Position numbers and translations under genes: made by a program
DNA from: Candidatus Gastranaerophilales bacterium
GTDB taxonomy: Bacteria > Cyanobacteriota > Vampirovibrionia > Gastranaerophilales > Gastranaerophilaceae
DNA length: 48,644 nucleotides
Reading direction: 5' to 3'
Assembly: GCA_944323935.1 (NCBI GenBank)
Contig: CALUUJ010000015.1
Coordinates: 1 to 48,644 of the forward strand
In this document: positions 15,903 through 24,227 of the stretch, piece after piece
Layout: the number at the start of each line of letters is the position of its first letter
Numbering within the stretch: position 1 is the stretch's first letter
The notes under the pieces: model-generated
Told to the model about the DNA's origin: nothing
Seen by the model: only the letters and a program-made list of their open reading frames with translations
Database searches by the model: none

Positions 15903-18377
15903 ATGACAGTAGACTCAGAAGCAAAAGCAAGAATTAAAATCAACAAACAATTAGAAGAAGCGGGTTGGCGATTAATTGATGATGAAAAGGGTAGAGCAAA
16001 TGTTGATTTAGAATATACTACAAAAATAAAACGAGATGATAAATTTAAAACTGGTATTTTAGATTATCTATTATTAGATTCAAAAAGCTTTCCTCTATGT
16101 GTTTTAGAAGCAAAAAGAGATGATGTTAATCCGTTATATGCAAAAGAACAAGCCAGAGCATATGCAATGAGTCAGAACATTCGTTTTGTAATACTTTCTA
16201 ACGGAAATATAAGTTATTTATGGGATATAGAAATTGGAAATCCTGAGATTATAACATCAATGCCAACTCAAGAATCTCTTGAACAAAGAATTTCTTTTAA
16301 ACCAAATGTCAAAAGCTTATGTTCTGAAGTGATTACGAAAGAATATGTAGCTTTAATGCAAAATCCAAATTTACTAAAAGAACCCGACTATATTGATGAA
16401 AGCAAAAGAGATAAATTTTGCTTTGAAAAAGGTTATAGAATTTTAAGAGATTATCAAATTAATGCAATAAAGGCATTGCAAGAATCTGCTAAAAATGGTA
16501 ATAATAGATTTTTATTTGAAATGGCAACAGGTACGGGGAAAACACTGACATCGGCAGCAATAATTAAATTGTTTTTAAAAACTGGTAATGCAAGAAGAGT
16601 TCTGTTTTTAGTTGACCGAATTGAATTAGAAAGACAAGCGGATAAAAACTTTAAAGAATATTTGAAAGATTATACAACTTTAATATATAAAGAGAATAAA
16701 AACGAATGGAAAAAAGCAGAAGTAGTTGTTACTACCATACAAAGTTTATTGATAGATGATAGATATAAAAGAATATTTTCACCTACTGATTTTGATTTGA
16801 TAATATCAGATGAATCTCATAGATGTATAGGTGGCAATGCTAGAGCAGTCTTTGAGTATTTTATAGGTTACAAGTTAGGACTAACTGCGACTCCAAAAGA
16901 TTACATAAAAAATGTTGATACAAAAAAACTAAAATTCGAAGACCCCAAAGCTTTAGAGCGTAGAATTTTATTAGATACATATAAGACATTCGGTTGCGAA
17001 AGCGGAATTCCTACCTTTAGGTTTAGTTTAATAGACGGCGTTCCAAAATATTTAGTCAATCCTATTGTTGTGGATGCAAGAACTGATATAACAACAGAAC
17101 TACTATCTGAACAAGGGTATTCTGTAATGCAAATATCTGATGATGGTGATGAAATCGAAGACCAAATGTTTAAAAAAGATTTTGAAAAGAAATTCTTTTC
17201 AGAGAATACCAATATTCAATTTTGTAAAACGTTATTAGAGAATGGTTTAAAAGACCCATTTTCAGGAGAATTTGGCAAAACAATAGTTTTTTGTGTAAGT
17301 CAACCTCATTGTGCCAAAATAGTACAAATATTAAATAAAATGGCCCATGATATATGGCCAGGGAAATATAATTCTGATTTTGCTACACAAGTTACATCTT
17401 GTGTTCCAACGGCACAAGATATGACAGAACAATTTTCTAATAATAATTTAGCAGGTAATTCAAGATTTTTAGAAGACTATAAAACAAGTAAATCAAGAGT
17501 ATGTGTAACAGTAGGAATGATGACAACAGGGTATGACTGCCAAGATATTTTAAATCTTGCCCTAATGCGTCCAATATTTTCACCGACAGATTTTGTACAG
17601 ATAAAAGGAAGAGGGACAAGAAAATATACTTTTAAATATCCAACAACAAAACCTACTGAATTTATTGAAAAAGAGCATTTTAAATTATTTGATTTCTTTG
17701 CTAATTGCGAATATTTTGAAAAAGATTTTAATTATGATGAAGCCTTGAAATTACCAAGAGGAACTTGTTCATCAGGTGGAGGAGGAGAACAACCACAAAT
17801 AGAAACCATTGAAATATTTGACCCAGATAAGCTAAAAGAATTAAAAGAAACTCAAATTGGTACAGAGGGAATGAGAATTGATAGAGAATTATTCCAACAA
17901 TTCAAAGATACTGTTGTACAAGATGAAGATCTTAAAAATGCAGCTAAAAATGAAGATTGGGATAGAGCTGAAACTATTGCAAAAGAAAAATATGATAATA
18001 AACCAAATTTATTTGCGACATTAGATAAAATAAGGAAATCAGAGAACTTAGATAGAAGATTAACTTGGAAAGAAGTTATCCAAAGAGCGTTTGGTTTTAT
18101 TCCTAAATTCAAAAACAAAGATGAATTATTAGAAGATGAGTGTGATAAATATATCTCAATCTACAAACCCGAATCTGATTATATTCCATATATCAAGAAC
18201 TTTATAAAAGCCTATGCAACAGATGGAGAGTTTAGAAATATTATTGATATGAAAAAGTATCAAGAACTTAATTTCTATGCAGGGTTTACTATTGAAGATT
18301 ATAAGCATTTAAACGGTTATAGAGAAACTTTGCCTGAATATATAAAAGATAATATTGTACTGAATAAATTTATGTAA
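15903..18377 (+). CDS. hsdR: Type I restriction enzyme R subunit (EcoEI-like)
   Basis: An 824-residue motor-nuclease. Residues 1-~120 are the HsdR N-terminal nuclease, with D54 and E69-A-K71 forming the PD-(D/E)xK site. The helicase has Walker A ATGTGKT (208-214), DESHR (303-307), TAT (328-330) and a second RecA domain ending QIKGRGTRKY. The C-terminal ~200 residues match the EcoEI_R C-terminal region that binds the methylase. It translocates and cuts DNA lacking the cognate methylation. It heads an operon with the methylase-specificity fusion 11 bases downstream and probably the SIR2 gene. AGGAA before the ATG is the ribosome binding site. There is no frameshift and all motifs are present. 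Confidence 0.93.
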   Translation: MTVDSEAKARIKINKQLEEAGWRLIDDEKGRANVDLEYTTKIKRDDKFKTGILDYLLLDSKSFPLCVLEAKRDDVNPLYAKEQARAYAMSQNIRFVILSNGNISYLWDIEIGNPEIITSMPTQESLEQRISFKPNVKSLCSEVITKEYVALMQNPNLLKEPDYIDESKRDKFCFEKGYRILRDYQINAIKALQESAKNGNNRFLFEMATGTGKTLTSAAIIKLFLKTGNARRVLFLVDRIELERQADKNFKEYLKDYTTLIYKENKNEWKKAEVVVTTIQSLLIDDRYKRIFSPTDFDLIISDESHRCIGGNARAVFEYFIGYKLGLTATPKDYIKNVDTKKLKFEDPKALERRILLDTYKTFGCESGIPTFRFSLIDGVPKYLVNPIVVDARTDITTELLSEQGYSVMQISDDGDEIEDQMFKKDFEKKFFSENTNIQFCKTLLENGLKDPFSGEFGKTIVFCVSQPHCAKIVQILNKMAHDIWPGKYNSDFATQVTSCVPTAQDMTEQFSNNNLAGNSRFLEDYKTSKSRVCVTVGMMTTGYDCQDILNLALMRPIFSPTDFVQIKGRGTRKYTFKYPTTKPTEFIEKEHFKLFDFFANCEYFEKDFNYDEALKLPRGTCSSGGGGEQPQIETIEIFDPDKLKELKETQIGTEGMRIDRELFQQFKDTVVQDEDLKNAAKNEDWDRAETIAKEKYDNKPNLFATLDKIRKSENLDRRLTWKEVIQRAFGFIPKFKNKDELLEDECDKYISIYKPESDYIPYIKNFIKAYATDGEFRNIIDMKKYQELNFYAGFTIEDYKHLNGYRETLPEYIKDNIVLNKFM

Positions 18378-18388
18378 GAGAGAAATTT

Positions 18389-20290
18389 ATGTTAACAAAG
18401 GATATTAGAAAAACAATTGACAATGCAAGAGATATTTTAGTAGGTAAAATTCCAAATCCTCAATCACAAATTGAGCAAATAACAATTGCAATGATTTATA
18501 AGTTTATGGATGATATGGATTTAGAATCTGTTGAACTTGGCGGAGAAAGACAATTCTTTGTTAATGAACTTGAATCATACGCATGGTCAAAACTTATGTC
18601 TCCCCAATTAGGTAATGAAGCAAGGATGAATTTATATACAGAAGCTCTTGATAAATTACCTCTTACAGAAAGTATTCCTAAATTGTTCAGAGAAATATTC
18701 AAAGGTGCATATTTACCATTTAGAGATGGACAAACTCTAACTTTATTCTTGAAAGAAATTAATGAGTTATCCTATAAAAATAGCGAAAATTTAGGTAATG
18801 GTTTTGAATATTTATTATCAATAATGGGCTCGCAAGGAGATGCAGGACAATTCAGAACCCCACGACATATTATTGATTTTATTGTAGATGTCGTTAAGCC
18901 AACTAAAACTGATACAATACTAGACCCTGCTTGTGGTACAGCTGGATTCTTAATTTCTGCATATAAATATATTTTAAAAACAGCAGAGCAAGAAAATAAA
19001 CAACTAACTCCACAAGAAAGAACAGCTCTAACAGAAAATATTCAAGGATATGATATTTCACCTGATATGGTGAAATTAGCCCTTGTTAATATGTATCTGC
19101 ACAAATTTAAAGACCCTAAAATTTATGAATATGATACCTTAACACAAGAAACAAGATGGGAAAATTATTTTGATGTCATTCTAGCAAATCCTCCATTTAT
19201 GACTCCAAAAGGTGGTATTAAACCACACAATAAATTTTCAATAAAAGCAAATCGTTCAGAAGTTTTGTTTGTTGATTATATTATGGAACATATTAATTCA
19301 ACAGGAAGAGCTGGAGTAATTGTTCCTGAAGGTATTGTGTTTCAATCTGCTAATGCTTATAAAGAACTTAGAAAAAAACTTGTTGATGAAAAATATTTAT
19401 ATGCAGTTGTAAGCCTTCCAAGTGGAGTATTTCAACCATATTCAGGTGTAAAAACTTCTATTCTTTTTATGGATAAACAGCTTGCTAAAAAAACAGATAA
19501 AATTTTATTTGTAGAAATAAAAAATGATGGCTTTGATTTAGGTGCTCAAAGACGAGAAATTGATAAAAATGATATTCCAAAAGCACTTGAACTGATTAAT
19601 GAGTGGCAAAATTCAATAAATACCCAAACAGAGTTTGAACAAAACTCTGAACTTGCTACATTAGTAGAAAAATCAAAAATAGCAAAAAAAGAAGAATACA
19701 ACTTGACAGCATCAAAATATAAAGAACAAAAAGGCTATTCAAATTGTAAATGGGATATTGTTACACTTGGGAGTATTTGTGAAATTGTCTCTGGTCAATC
19801 TCCAGCAGGGATATATTACAATGAAAATGGTATAGGCTGTCCATTCTATCAAGGAAAAACAGAATTCACAAACAAATATATTGATAAACCTAAAAAATGG
19901 ACAACGCAAATTACAAAAGAGGCCATGTGTGGAGATATTTTAATGTCTGTGAGAGCTCCAGTTGGACCTGTAAATATTGCTACTGAAAAATGCTGTATTG
20001 GGAGAGGTCTTGCATTAATAAGAGCAAAAGAACAAGTTATACAAAGCTATTTATTTCATGTTCTAAAAAATAAAGAAAAAAATATTACAGGCAACAAAGG
20101 AGCTGCCTTTGACTCTATTACTAAAAAAGACATTGAATCTATTCAAATTCCACTTCCACCATTGGAAGTTCAAGAAGAAATTGTCAAAGAATTAGAAGAA
20201 GAAGAAAAAGCAATTGAAGAGTGTAAAAAACTTATAGAAATACACCAAGCAAAAATCAACGCCAAAATCCAGTCTATATGGGTTGAATAA
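18389..20290 (+). CDS. hsdM: Type I methyltransferase HsdM fused to a half specificity subunit (one TRD)
   Basis: Residues 1-130 are the HsdM N-terminal helical domain, 135-430 the N6-adenine methyltransferase with DPACGTAGF (179-187) for SAM and NPPF (267-270) for catalysis. A linker leads to a type I specificity TRD (~455-590: WDIVTLGSICEIVSGQSP to IQIPLPPLEVQEEIV), closed by a coiled coil (590-633). Separate HsdS proteins normally carry two TRDs and two coiled coils, so this is a fused half-S. By analogy with half-S systems, two copies should pair through the coiled coil and read a palindromic split site. No separate hsdS is in the window. AGAGAGAAA precedes the ATG. Confidence 0.9.
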   Translation: MLTKDIRKTIDNARDILVGKIPNPQSQIEQITIAMIYKFMDDMDLESVELGGERQFFVNELESYAWSKLMSPQLGNEARMNLYTEALDKLPLTESIPKLFREIFKGAYLPFRDGQTLTLFLKEINELSYKNSENLGNGFEYLLSIMGSQGDAGQFRTPRHIIDFIVDVVKPTKTDTILDPACGTAGFLISAYKYILKTAEQENKQLTPQERTALTENIQGYDISPDMVKLALVNMYLHKFKDPKIYEYDTLTQETRWENYFDVILANPPFMTPKGGIKPHNKFSIKANRSEVLFVDYIMEHINSTGRAGVIVPEGIVFQSANAYKELRKKLVDEKYLYAVVSLPSGVFQPYSGVKTSILFMDKQLAKKTDKILFVEIKNDGFDLGAQRREIDKNDIPKALELINEWQNSINTQTEFEQNSELATLVEKSKIAKKEEYNLTASKYKEQKGYSNCKWDIVTLGSICEIVSGQSPAGIYYNENGIGCPFYQGKTEFTNKYIDKPKKWTTQITKEAMCGDILMSVRAPVGPVNIATEKCCIGRGLALIRAKEQVIQSYLFHVLKNKEKNITGNKGAAFDSITKKDIESIQIPLPPLEVQEEIVKELEEEEKAIEECKKLIEIHQAKINAKIQSIWVE

Positions 20291-20368
20291 TATAATAAAA
20301 TTTTAACATTTGTTCATAAGCAAGTGAATATATAAAAAACAATACAAGAATATTTAAAAGGAATTTTT

Positions 20369-22993
20369 ATGAATAGATCCATCAATAAGATAAAACAAAG
20401 AACCATCAAAGACATAGCATTATTTATTAATAATAATCCTGATAAAGATGAAAAAAAAGCCTTATATTCAATGTTACTTGGTTCTGGTGCTTCAGCTTCA
20501 TCTGGAATCAGAACAGGACAACAGTTAGTAAACCAATGGTTAATAGATATATATAAAAGATACAATCAACAAAATGAAGAATCCACCATTGAAGAAATAA
20601 GGGATTTCTTAGATAAAGAATGTTATGATTGGTACAATAAAGACAATGAATATGCTTCTTTATTTGGTAAAATTTATGACTTACCATCACAAAGACGAAA
20701 TTTTATCGAAAGAGAAATTGGAGACGAAAAAGAACCTTCGATTGGGTATAAATATCTAAATAATCTTGCATTTGAACATAAGATTGATACATTTTTTACT
20801 ACAAACTTTGATGATCTATTAGAAAAAGCATTTTCTCCATACAATAATATAAAAAGACCCATAGTATGTGCTCATGATTCATCAATTTTTAATCTAAGTG
20901 TTCATTCGAATAGGACAAAAATTATAAAACTACATGGAGATTTTTTATTTAATGACATAAAATCTTCATCTGAAGAAGTAAACAAACTAAATAAAAATAC
21001 AAAAGATAAATTTGAAGAGTTTTTAAAAGTATATGGACTAATAGTGGTAGGATATGCAGGTAATGATAATTCTATTATGGACATACTAGAACAATTAGTC
21101 GATAAAGATGAATATTTAAATAATGGTATATATTGGTGTATAAGAAAAGCTGATTTTGAATCAAATAAATTAAGTTCAAAATTAATAAAATTATTAGAAC
21201 ACGAAAAAGTATATTACATTCTTATTAATGATTTTGATTCTTTCTGCGCAGAACTAGCTCATGAAGTCTTACCCAAAATTTCAATTGGAACTCCATTTAG
21301 TGCTAGAGCATCTGAACAAAATGAATATTTTACATTACAAAAAAAGTTACATTATAATTGTAAATATATTGTTTCAGATATAAATAACTACTTATCAGAA
21401 AATAATCCAACAAATAGAATAGATAACTTAACAACATATAGTGAGGATACAAAAAAAATAAATAAAGAGTATAGAAATGAGATTGTTGCACCAGAAGAAC
21501 AAGATATTGTAACTCTAATAAAGAATAACCAATATATTGAAGCATTAGAAATAATTGATAAAAGTATAAACTACAAAATAAATATTGATGAAATACCATC
21601 ATTCATATATAACAAATACATGAATTATAAAATTACCTGCCTTATTGCATTAGAAAAAAAGGAAGATGCAATTGCTAATCTTGATAAAATAATTTCATAT
21701 AACAATGAAAAAAAACTAAATTCAAATATACAATATTTTGTTGATAAAGCTAATATAGTAGATTCTTACAAGGAGAAAATATTATTACTGGAAACAGCAT
21801 ATTCTCAAGACAAGTCTGATTATAAACTCTTAAATAGTATTGCAGAATGTAAGATTTACCAAGGAAACATAGATAATGATGCATACAAAGAGATTAAACA
21901 AATATATGATAAATCAATTTCTATTGAAAATAGCGCTGAAAACCCTTCCTATTTAGATAAACTGGATTTTGTCATTAAGTATAAAGAGAAAGAAGAAGAT
22001 ATTGAAAATACCTGCAAACAGATTATAGATAACTTAGAAGATAAAGACTTTTATTCACATGCAGTATATAAAGCAAAACTAGAACAAGAATATATAAAAA
22101 TAAAAGAAAGAAAAGAAAATATAGAAGCAATAGAAAAAATCTTTGAAAAATACATTAATGACAATTATATATACGAAAGAAATCTATTTTATGTTGTTGA
22201 ATATATGGATATTTTATCAAGGTTAAACAAAACAACTTACATTAACAAATTATTTCAAGAATTTGATAGTAGATACTCTGATGCAATTCCTTATATAGTA
22301 AAAAAAGCAAATTGTGCTATTAATAATTATTACGACAATGATCTTGCATTAAATATTATGGAAAATATAGATAAAAGGATATTAAAAATTTCCGGACGAG
22401 AAAGACTTAGATATTTTTCAATGTATTTGAGATTATTATCAAATAAAGCAGAACATGAAAAAGCTGTGAAATTTATAGAAGAACAACCAGATGCTAATAT
22501 CCTAATGAAATTAGATACATATCTTGAGAATTTATTCCATGTTGATGAAAATAGATTTCTAGAAAAAATCATGTCAAATTTTGAAAAAAGTGAAAAATCC
22601 ACAGATGATTATATCACATATACATATAACTTGTTAAAACTAAAAGAATACGATGAAATATACGATATTTATCAAAGATTAATTAATGATTCTTCATATA
22701 ACAATGTAGATAAGAATAATTCTGTATTAATAATAAATTACTCACTTGCAAAAAAATTAAGAAAAAACCACTCTAAAATAAGGGAAAATAATCTTGAGAA
22801 TATTTTAAAAGAAGATAAAGATTCTTTAACAAAAGCAGCAGCATATATTTTATTAGATGACGTAAACAAAGCAATGAAAATACTAAAGAAAGAACTAGAT
22901 AAAGATTATATGATGTATTATCGACTTCAAGAAATGCCTGTTTTTGAAAATATAAAATTTGAAGAATTAAAGAAACAACCTATCAAAATCTAA
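20369..22993 (+). CDS. SIR2-domain (NADase-like) protein with TPR-like C-terminus, putative defence effector, 874 aa
   Basis: Residues 30-290 are a SIR2 domain: GSGASASSG (38-46) for NAD, TTNFDDLLE (144-152) with the catalytic-type Asn, KLHGD (187-191) with the catalytic-type His, and VVGYAGND (226-233). Residues ~375-874 are long runs of paired helices (for example YIEALEIIDKSI, EDAIANLDKI) of TPR type, suitable for ligand or partner sensing. SIR2 proteins of this architecture are known antiphage effectors that deplete NAD after infection (DSR, Thoeris and short-Argonaute-linked families). It follows hsdMS by 78 bases with its own AAAAGGAAT ribosome binding site, so it is part of the restriction island. 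No partner Argonaute, HerA or TIR gene is adjacent. Confidence 0.85.
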   Translation: MNRSINKIKQRTIKDIALFINNNPDKDEKKALYSMLLGSGASASSGIRTGQQLVNQWLIDIYKRYNQQNEESTIEEIRDFLDKECYDWYNKDNEYASLFGKIYDLPSQRRNFIEREIGDEKEPSIGYKYLNNLAFEHKIDTFFTTNFDDLLEKAFSPYNNIKRPIVCAHDSSIFNLSVHSNRTKIIKLHGDFLFNDIKSSSEEVNKLNKNTKDKFEEFLKVYGLIVVGYAGNDNSIMDILEQLVDKDEYLNNGIYWCIRKADFESNKLSSKLIKLLEHEKVYYILINDFDSFCAELAHEVLPKISIGTPFSARASEQNEYFTLQKKLHYNCKYIVSDINNYLSENNPTNRIDNLTTYSEDTKKINKEYRNEIVAPEEQDIVTLIKNNQYIEALEIIDKSINYKINIDEIPSFIYNKYMNYKITCLIALEKKEDAIANLDKIISYNNEKKLNSNIQYFVDKANIVDSYKEKILLLETAYSQDKSDYKLLNSIAECKIYQGNIDNDAYKEIKQIYDKSISIENSAENPSYLDKLDFVIKYKEKEEDIENTCKQIIDNLEDKDFYSHAVYKAKLEQEYIKIKERKENIEAIEKIFEKYINDNYIYERNLFYVVEYMDILSRLNKTTYINKLFQEFDSRYSDAIPYIVKKANCAINNYYDNDLALNIMENIDKRILKISGRERLRYFSMYLRLLSNKAEHEKAVKFIEEQPDANILMKLDTYLENLFHVDENRFLEKIMSNFEKSEKSTDDYITYTYNLLKLKEYDEIYDIYQRLINDSSYNNVDKNNSVLIINYSLAKKLRKNHSKIRENNLENILKEDKDSLTKAAAYILLDDVNKAMKILKKELDKDYMMYYRLQEMPVFENIKFEELKKQPIKI

Positions 22994-22995
22994 CA

Positions 22996-23011
22996 TTACA
23001 TTATATTGTAA
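22996..23011. repeat. TTACATTATAWTGTAA motif, copy 1
   Basis: TTACATTATATTGTAA begins 3 bases after the SIR2 stop codon. Arms TTACA/TGTAA pair; the centre is imperfect. The same 16-mer recurs at 23196 and with one changed base at 27405. Confidence 0.6.
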
Positions 23012-23192
23012 AACAGAAAGTATATTTAACAATGTTTCCAAAAAGAAGAAATGTTTATTTTATAAAATATTTTTAAACAGTGGAATATTTGTGTATTACA
23101 TAATTATGATATTATATTATCTTTTTACATTTTTATTCTTATTTACAGAGATTAATTTTGAATTTACAGCATAATTTTAATTTTAAAAATAT

Positions 23193-23214
23193 CAATTACA
23201 TTATATTGTAATTG
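23193..23214. repeat. TTACATTATAWTGTAA motif, copy 2
   Basis: The core is identical to copy 1 and the pairing arms extend to CAATTACA/TGTAATTG (8 bp). Spacing from copy 1 is exactly 200 bases. Confidence 0.6.
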
Positions 23215-23295
23215 AAACGTAATAAACTAAATTTACTCAAAAGAAGGCAATTATATAAAATCCTATATCAATCACCCACCCATTATCAAAAGATT

Positions 23296-23751
23296 TTAGT
23301 CAAAAATACTAATTGCCTTTATTTTGAAATAAGTATGTGGATATACTGTGTCAAACCAAATATCTCCGTCTCCAATCATAAAACCTCGCCAATTTCCAAA
23401 AATTTCATTTGTTTTAAGAGATTTTTTTAAATGTTCATTAAATACAATTTTTTTATCCAATTTTAAAAATTGTTCCTTATTCTCAACAACAACATATTTA
23501 CCTTCACCATAATAATCATTAATTGCAATTGGATAGTGAATCATACTTGTAAATTCTTCAAAATTTTCAGCTACAACTACTTCTTTTATTTTAGTAGCAT
23601 ATTTTAAAGCATTTTGTCGTTCAGTCTCTTCCCTACAAGAACCGGAACCATCACTAAAAGAAAATGCATTTTTTTCTAGACTTATGGCGGAAAGATTATA
23701 ATTTAATAATAAAACAATTAGTAAAGTTATGCATAAAAATATTCTTTTCAT
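23296..23751 (-). CDS. Small secreted protein, possibly NTF2-like, 151 aa
   Basis: I start at the ATG at 23751, where the protein opens with a signal peptide (MKRIFLCITLLIVLLLNYNLSA); the frame stays open upstream to a GTG at 23808 but its AGGGGA box touches that codon. After the signal the chain is about 130 residues with SFSDGSGSCREETERQNALKYA, IHYPIAIND and NWRGFMIGDGDIWFD. The last motif resembles bacterial NTF2-like or related periplasmic proteins that end in a G-x-G-x-I-W-F strand; this is a weak resemblance. It may be a passenger of the island. Function unknown. Confidence 0.65.
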   Translation of the reverse strand: MKRIFLCITLLIVLLLNYNLSAISLEKNAFSFSDGSGSCREETERQNALKYATKIKEVVVAENFEEFTSMIHYPIAINDYYGEGKYVVVENKEQFLKLDKKIVFNEHLKKSLKTNEIFGNWRGFMIGDGDIWFDTVYPHTYFKIKAISIFD

Positions 23752-23852
23752 TTTCTCAATATAATCTATAATGCCAATTATTGCAAGATAAAAGGAGCGT
23801 GATTTCACTCCCCTTTATAATATAAGAAATATTATCATTCCTGTTGTATTTA

Positions 23853-23882
23853 TTGAAGTACAACATTGAAATTTGTTATAAT
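23853..23882 (+). promoter_or_regulatory. Promoter before structured RNA element 1
   Basis: TTGAAG at 23853-23858 and TATAAT at 23877-23882 are separated by 18 bases. The -10 region lies in the 16-mer AAATTTGTTATAATAT, which is repeated exactly at 24040 before the second element. Confidence 0.5.
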
Positions 23883-23888
23883 ATAATT

Positions 23889-24000
23889 AGTAAGAATATA
23901 GATACTACTTTTCTGTAGTAATTTGTATTATAACTTATGATATCCTCGATACTGGACGTGCTAGTAGTACGTTGCAAGTCGAGGATATCATTTGTAAATA
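23889..24000 (+). ncRNA. Candidate structured small RNA 1
   Basis: No open frame is visible downstream of the promoter. A small hairpin (TACTAC/GTAGTA at 23903-23920) is followed by a large one: a perfect 13-bp stem, arms 23937-23949 and 23979-23991, enclosing a 29-base loop. Inside the loop ACGTG/TACGT can pair around the apical sequence CTAGTAG. The 3' arm contains CGAGGATATC. Element 2 has the same plan and a related apical loop and 3' arm. Transcript ends are guessed. It could alternatively be a regulatory leader or a mobile palindrome. Confidence 0.45.
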
Positions 24001-24024
24001 AATAATTTGATTATATTACATCAG

Positions 24025-24053
24025 TTGAATTTAATATAAAAATTTGTTATAAT
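24025..24053 (+). promoter_or_regulatory. Promoter before structured RNA element 2
   Basis: TTGAAT at 24025-24030 and TATAAT at 24048-24053 with the ideal 17-base spacer. Transcription should start near 24060, exactly at the foot of the hairpin. Confidence 0.55.
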
Positions 24054-24059
24054 ATTATT

Positions 24060-24115
24060 GTCCCTTGCTAACCCATACTAGTCGTATGAATGTTAGCGAG
24101 GGATATCTCTTGAAA
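24060..24115 (+). ncRNA. Candidate structured small RNA 2
   Basis: The arms at 24061-24072 and 24092-24103 form a 12-bp stem with one G-U pair. An inner 5-bp stem CATAC/GTATG (24074-24088) carries the loop TAGTC, so the apical region reads CTAGTCGTA against CTAGTAGTA in element 1. The 3' arm contains CGAGGGATATC against CGAGGATATC. The left arms of the two elements differ in compensation with their right arms, which suggests that structure is conserved. The 3' end is unknown; an AT-only palindrome follows at about 24113-24127. Confidence 0.45.
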
Positions 24116-24227
24116 AATAGTATTTTTATTACACTATTTGCAAAATATTCATATATTAATTAAGTTAAACTATGATATAATCAAACAATAGAATCTTTTC
24201 AAAAACATAATCTTTTCAAGTGGATAT

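Larger units (their letters stand above)
22994..23295. other. AT-rich gap after the SIR2 gene, with two copies of a near-palindrome
   Basis: No gene is visible. The stretch is almost all A and T. It holds two copies of TTACATTATATTGTAA exactly 200 bases apart (listed separately). No terminator with a GC stem is seen for the SIR2 gene. The convergent secreted-protein gene ends at its right edge. Confidence 0.6.

Noticed and set aside
23937..24115. The two hairpins as a minimal CRISPR array or as type III toxin-antitoxin repeats
   Set aside because: Only two copies, different in sequence, 100 bases apart, no spacers of equal length and no Cas gene or ToxN-like protein recognised next to them.
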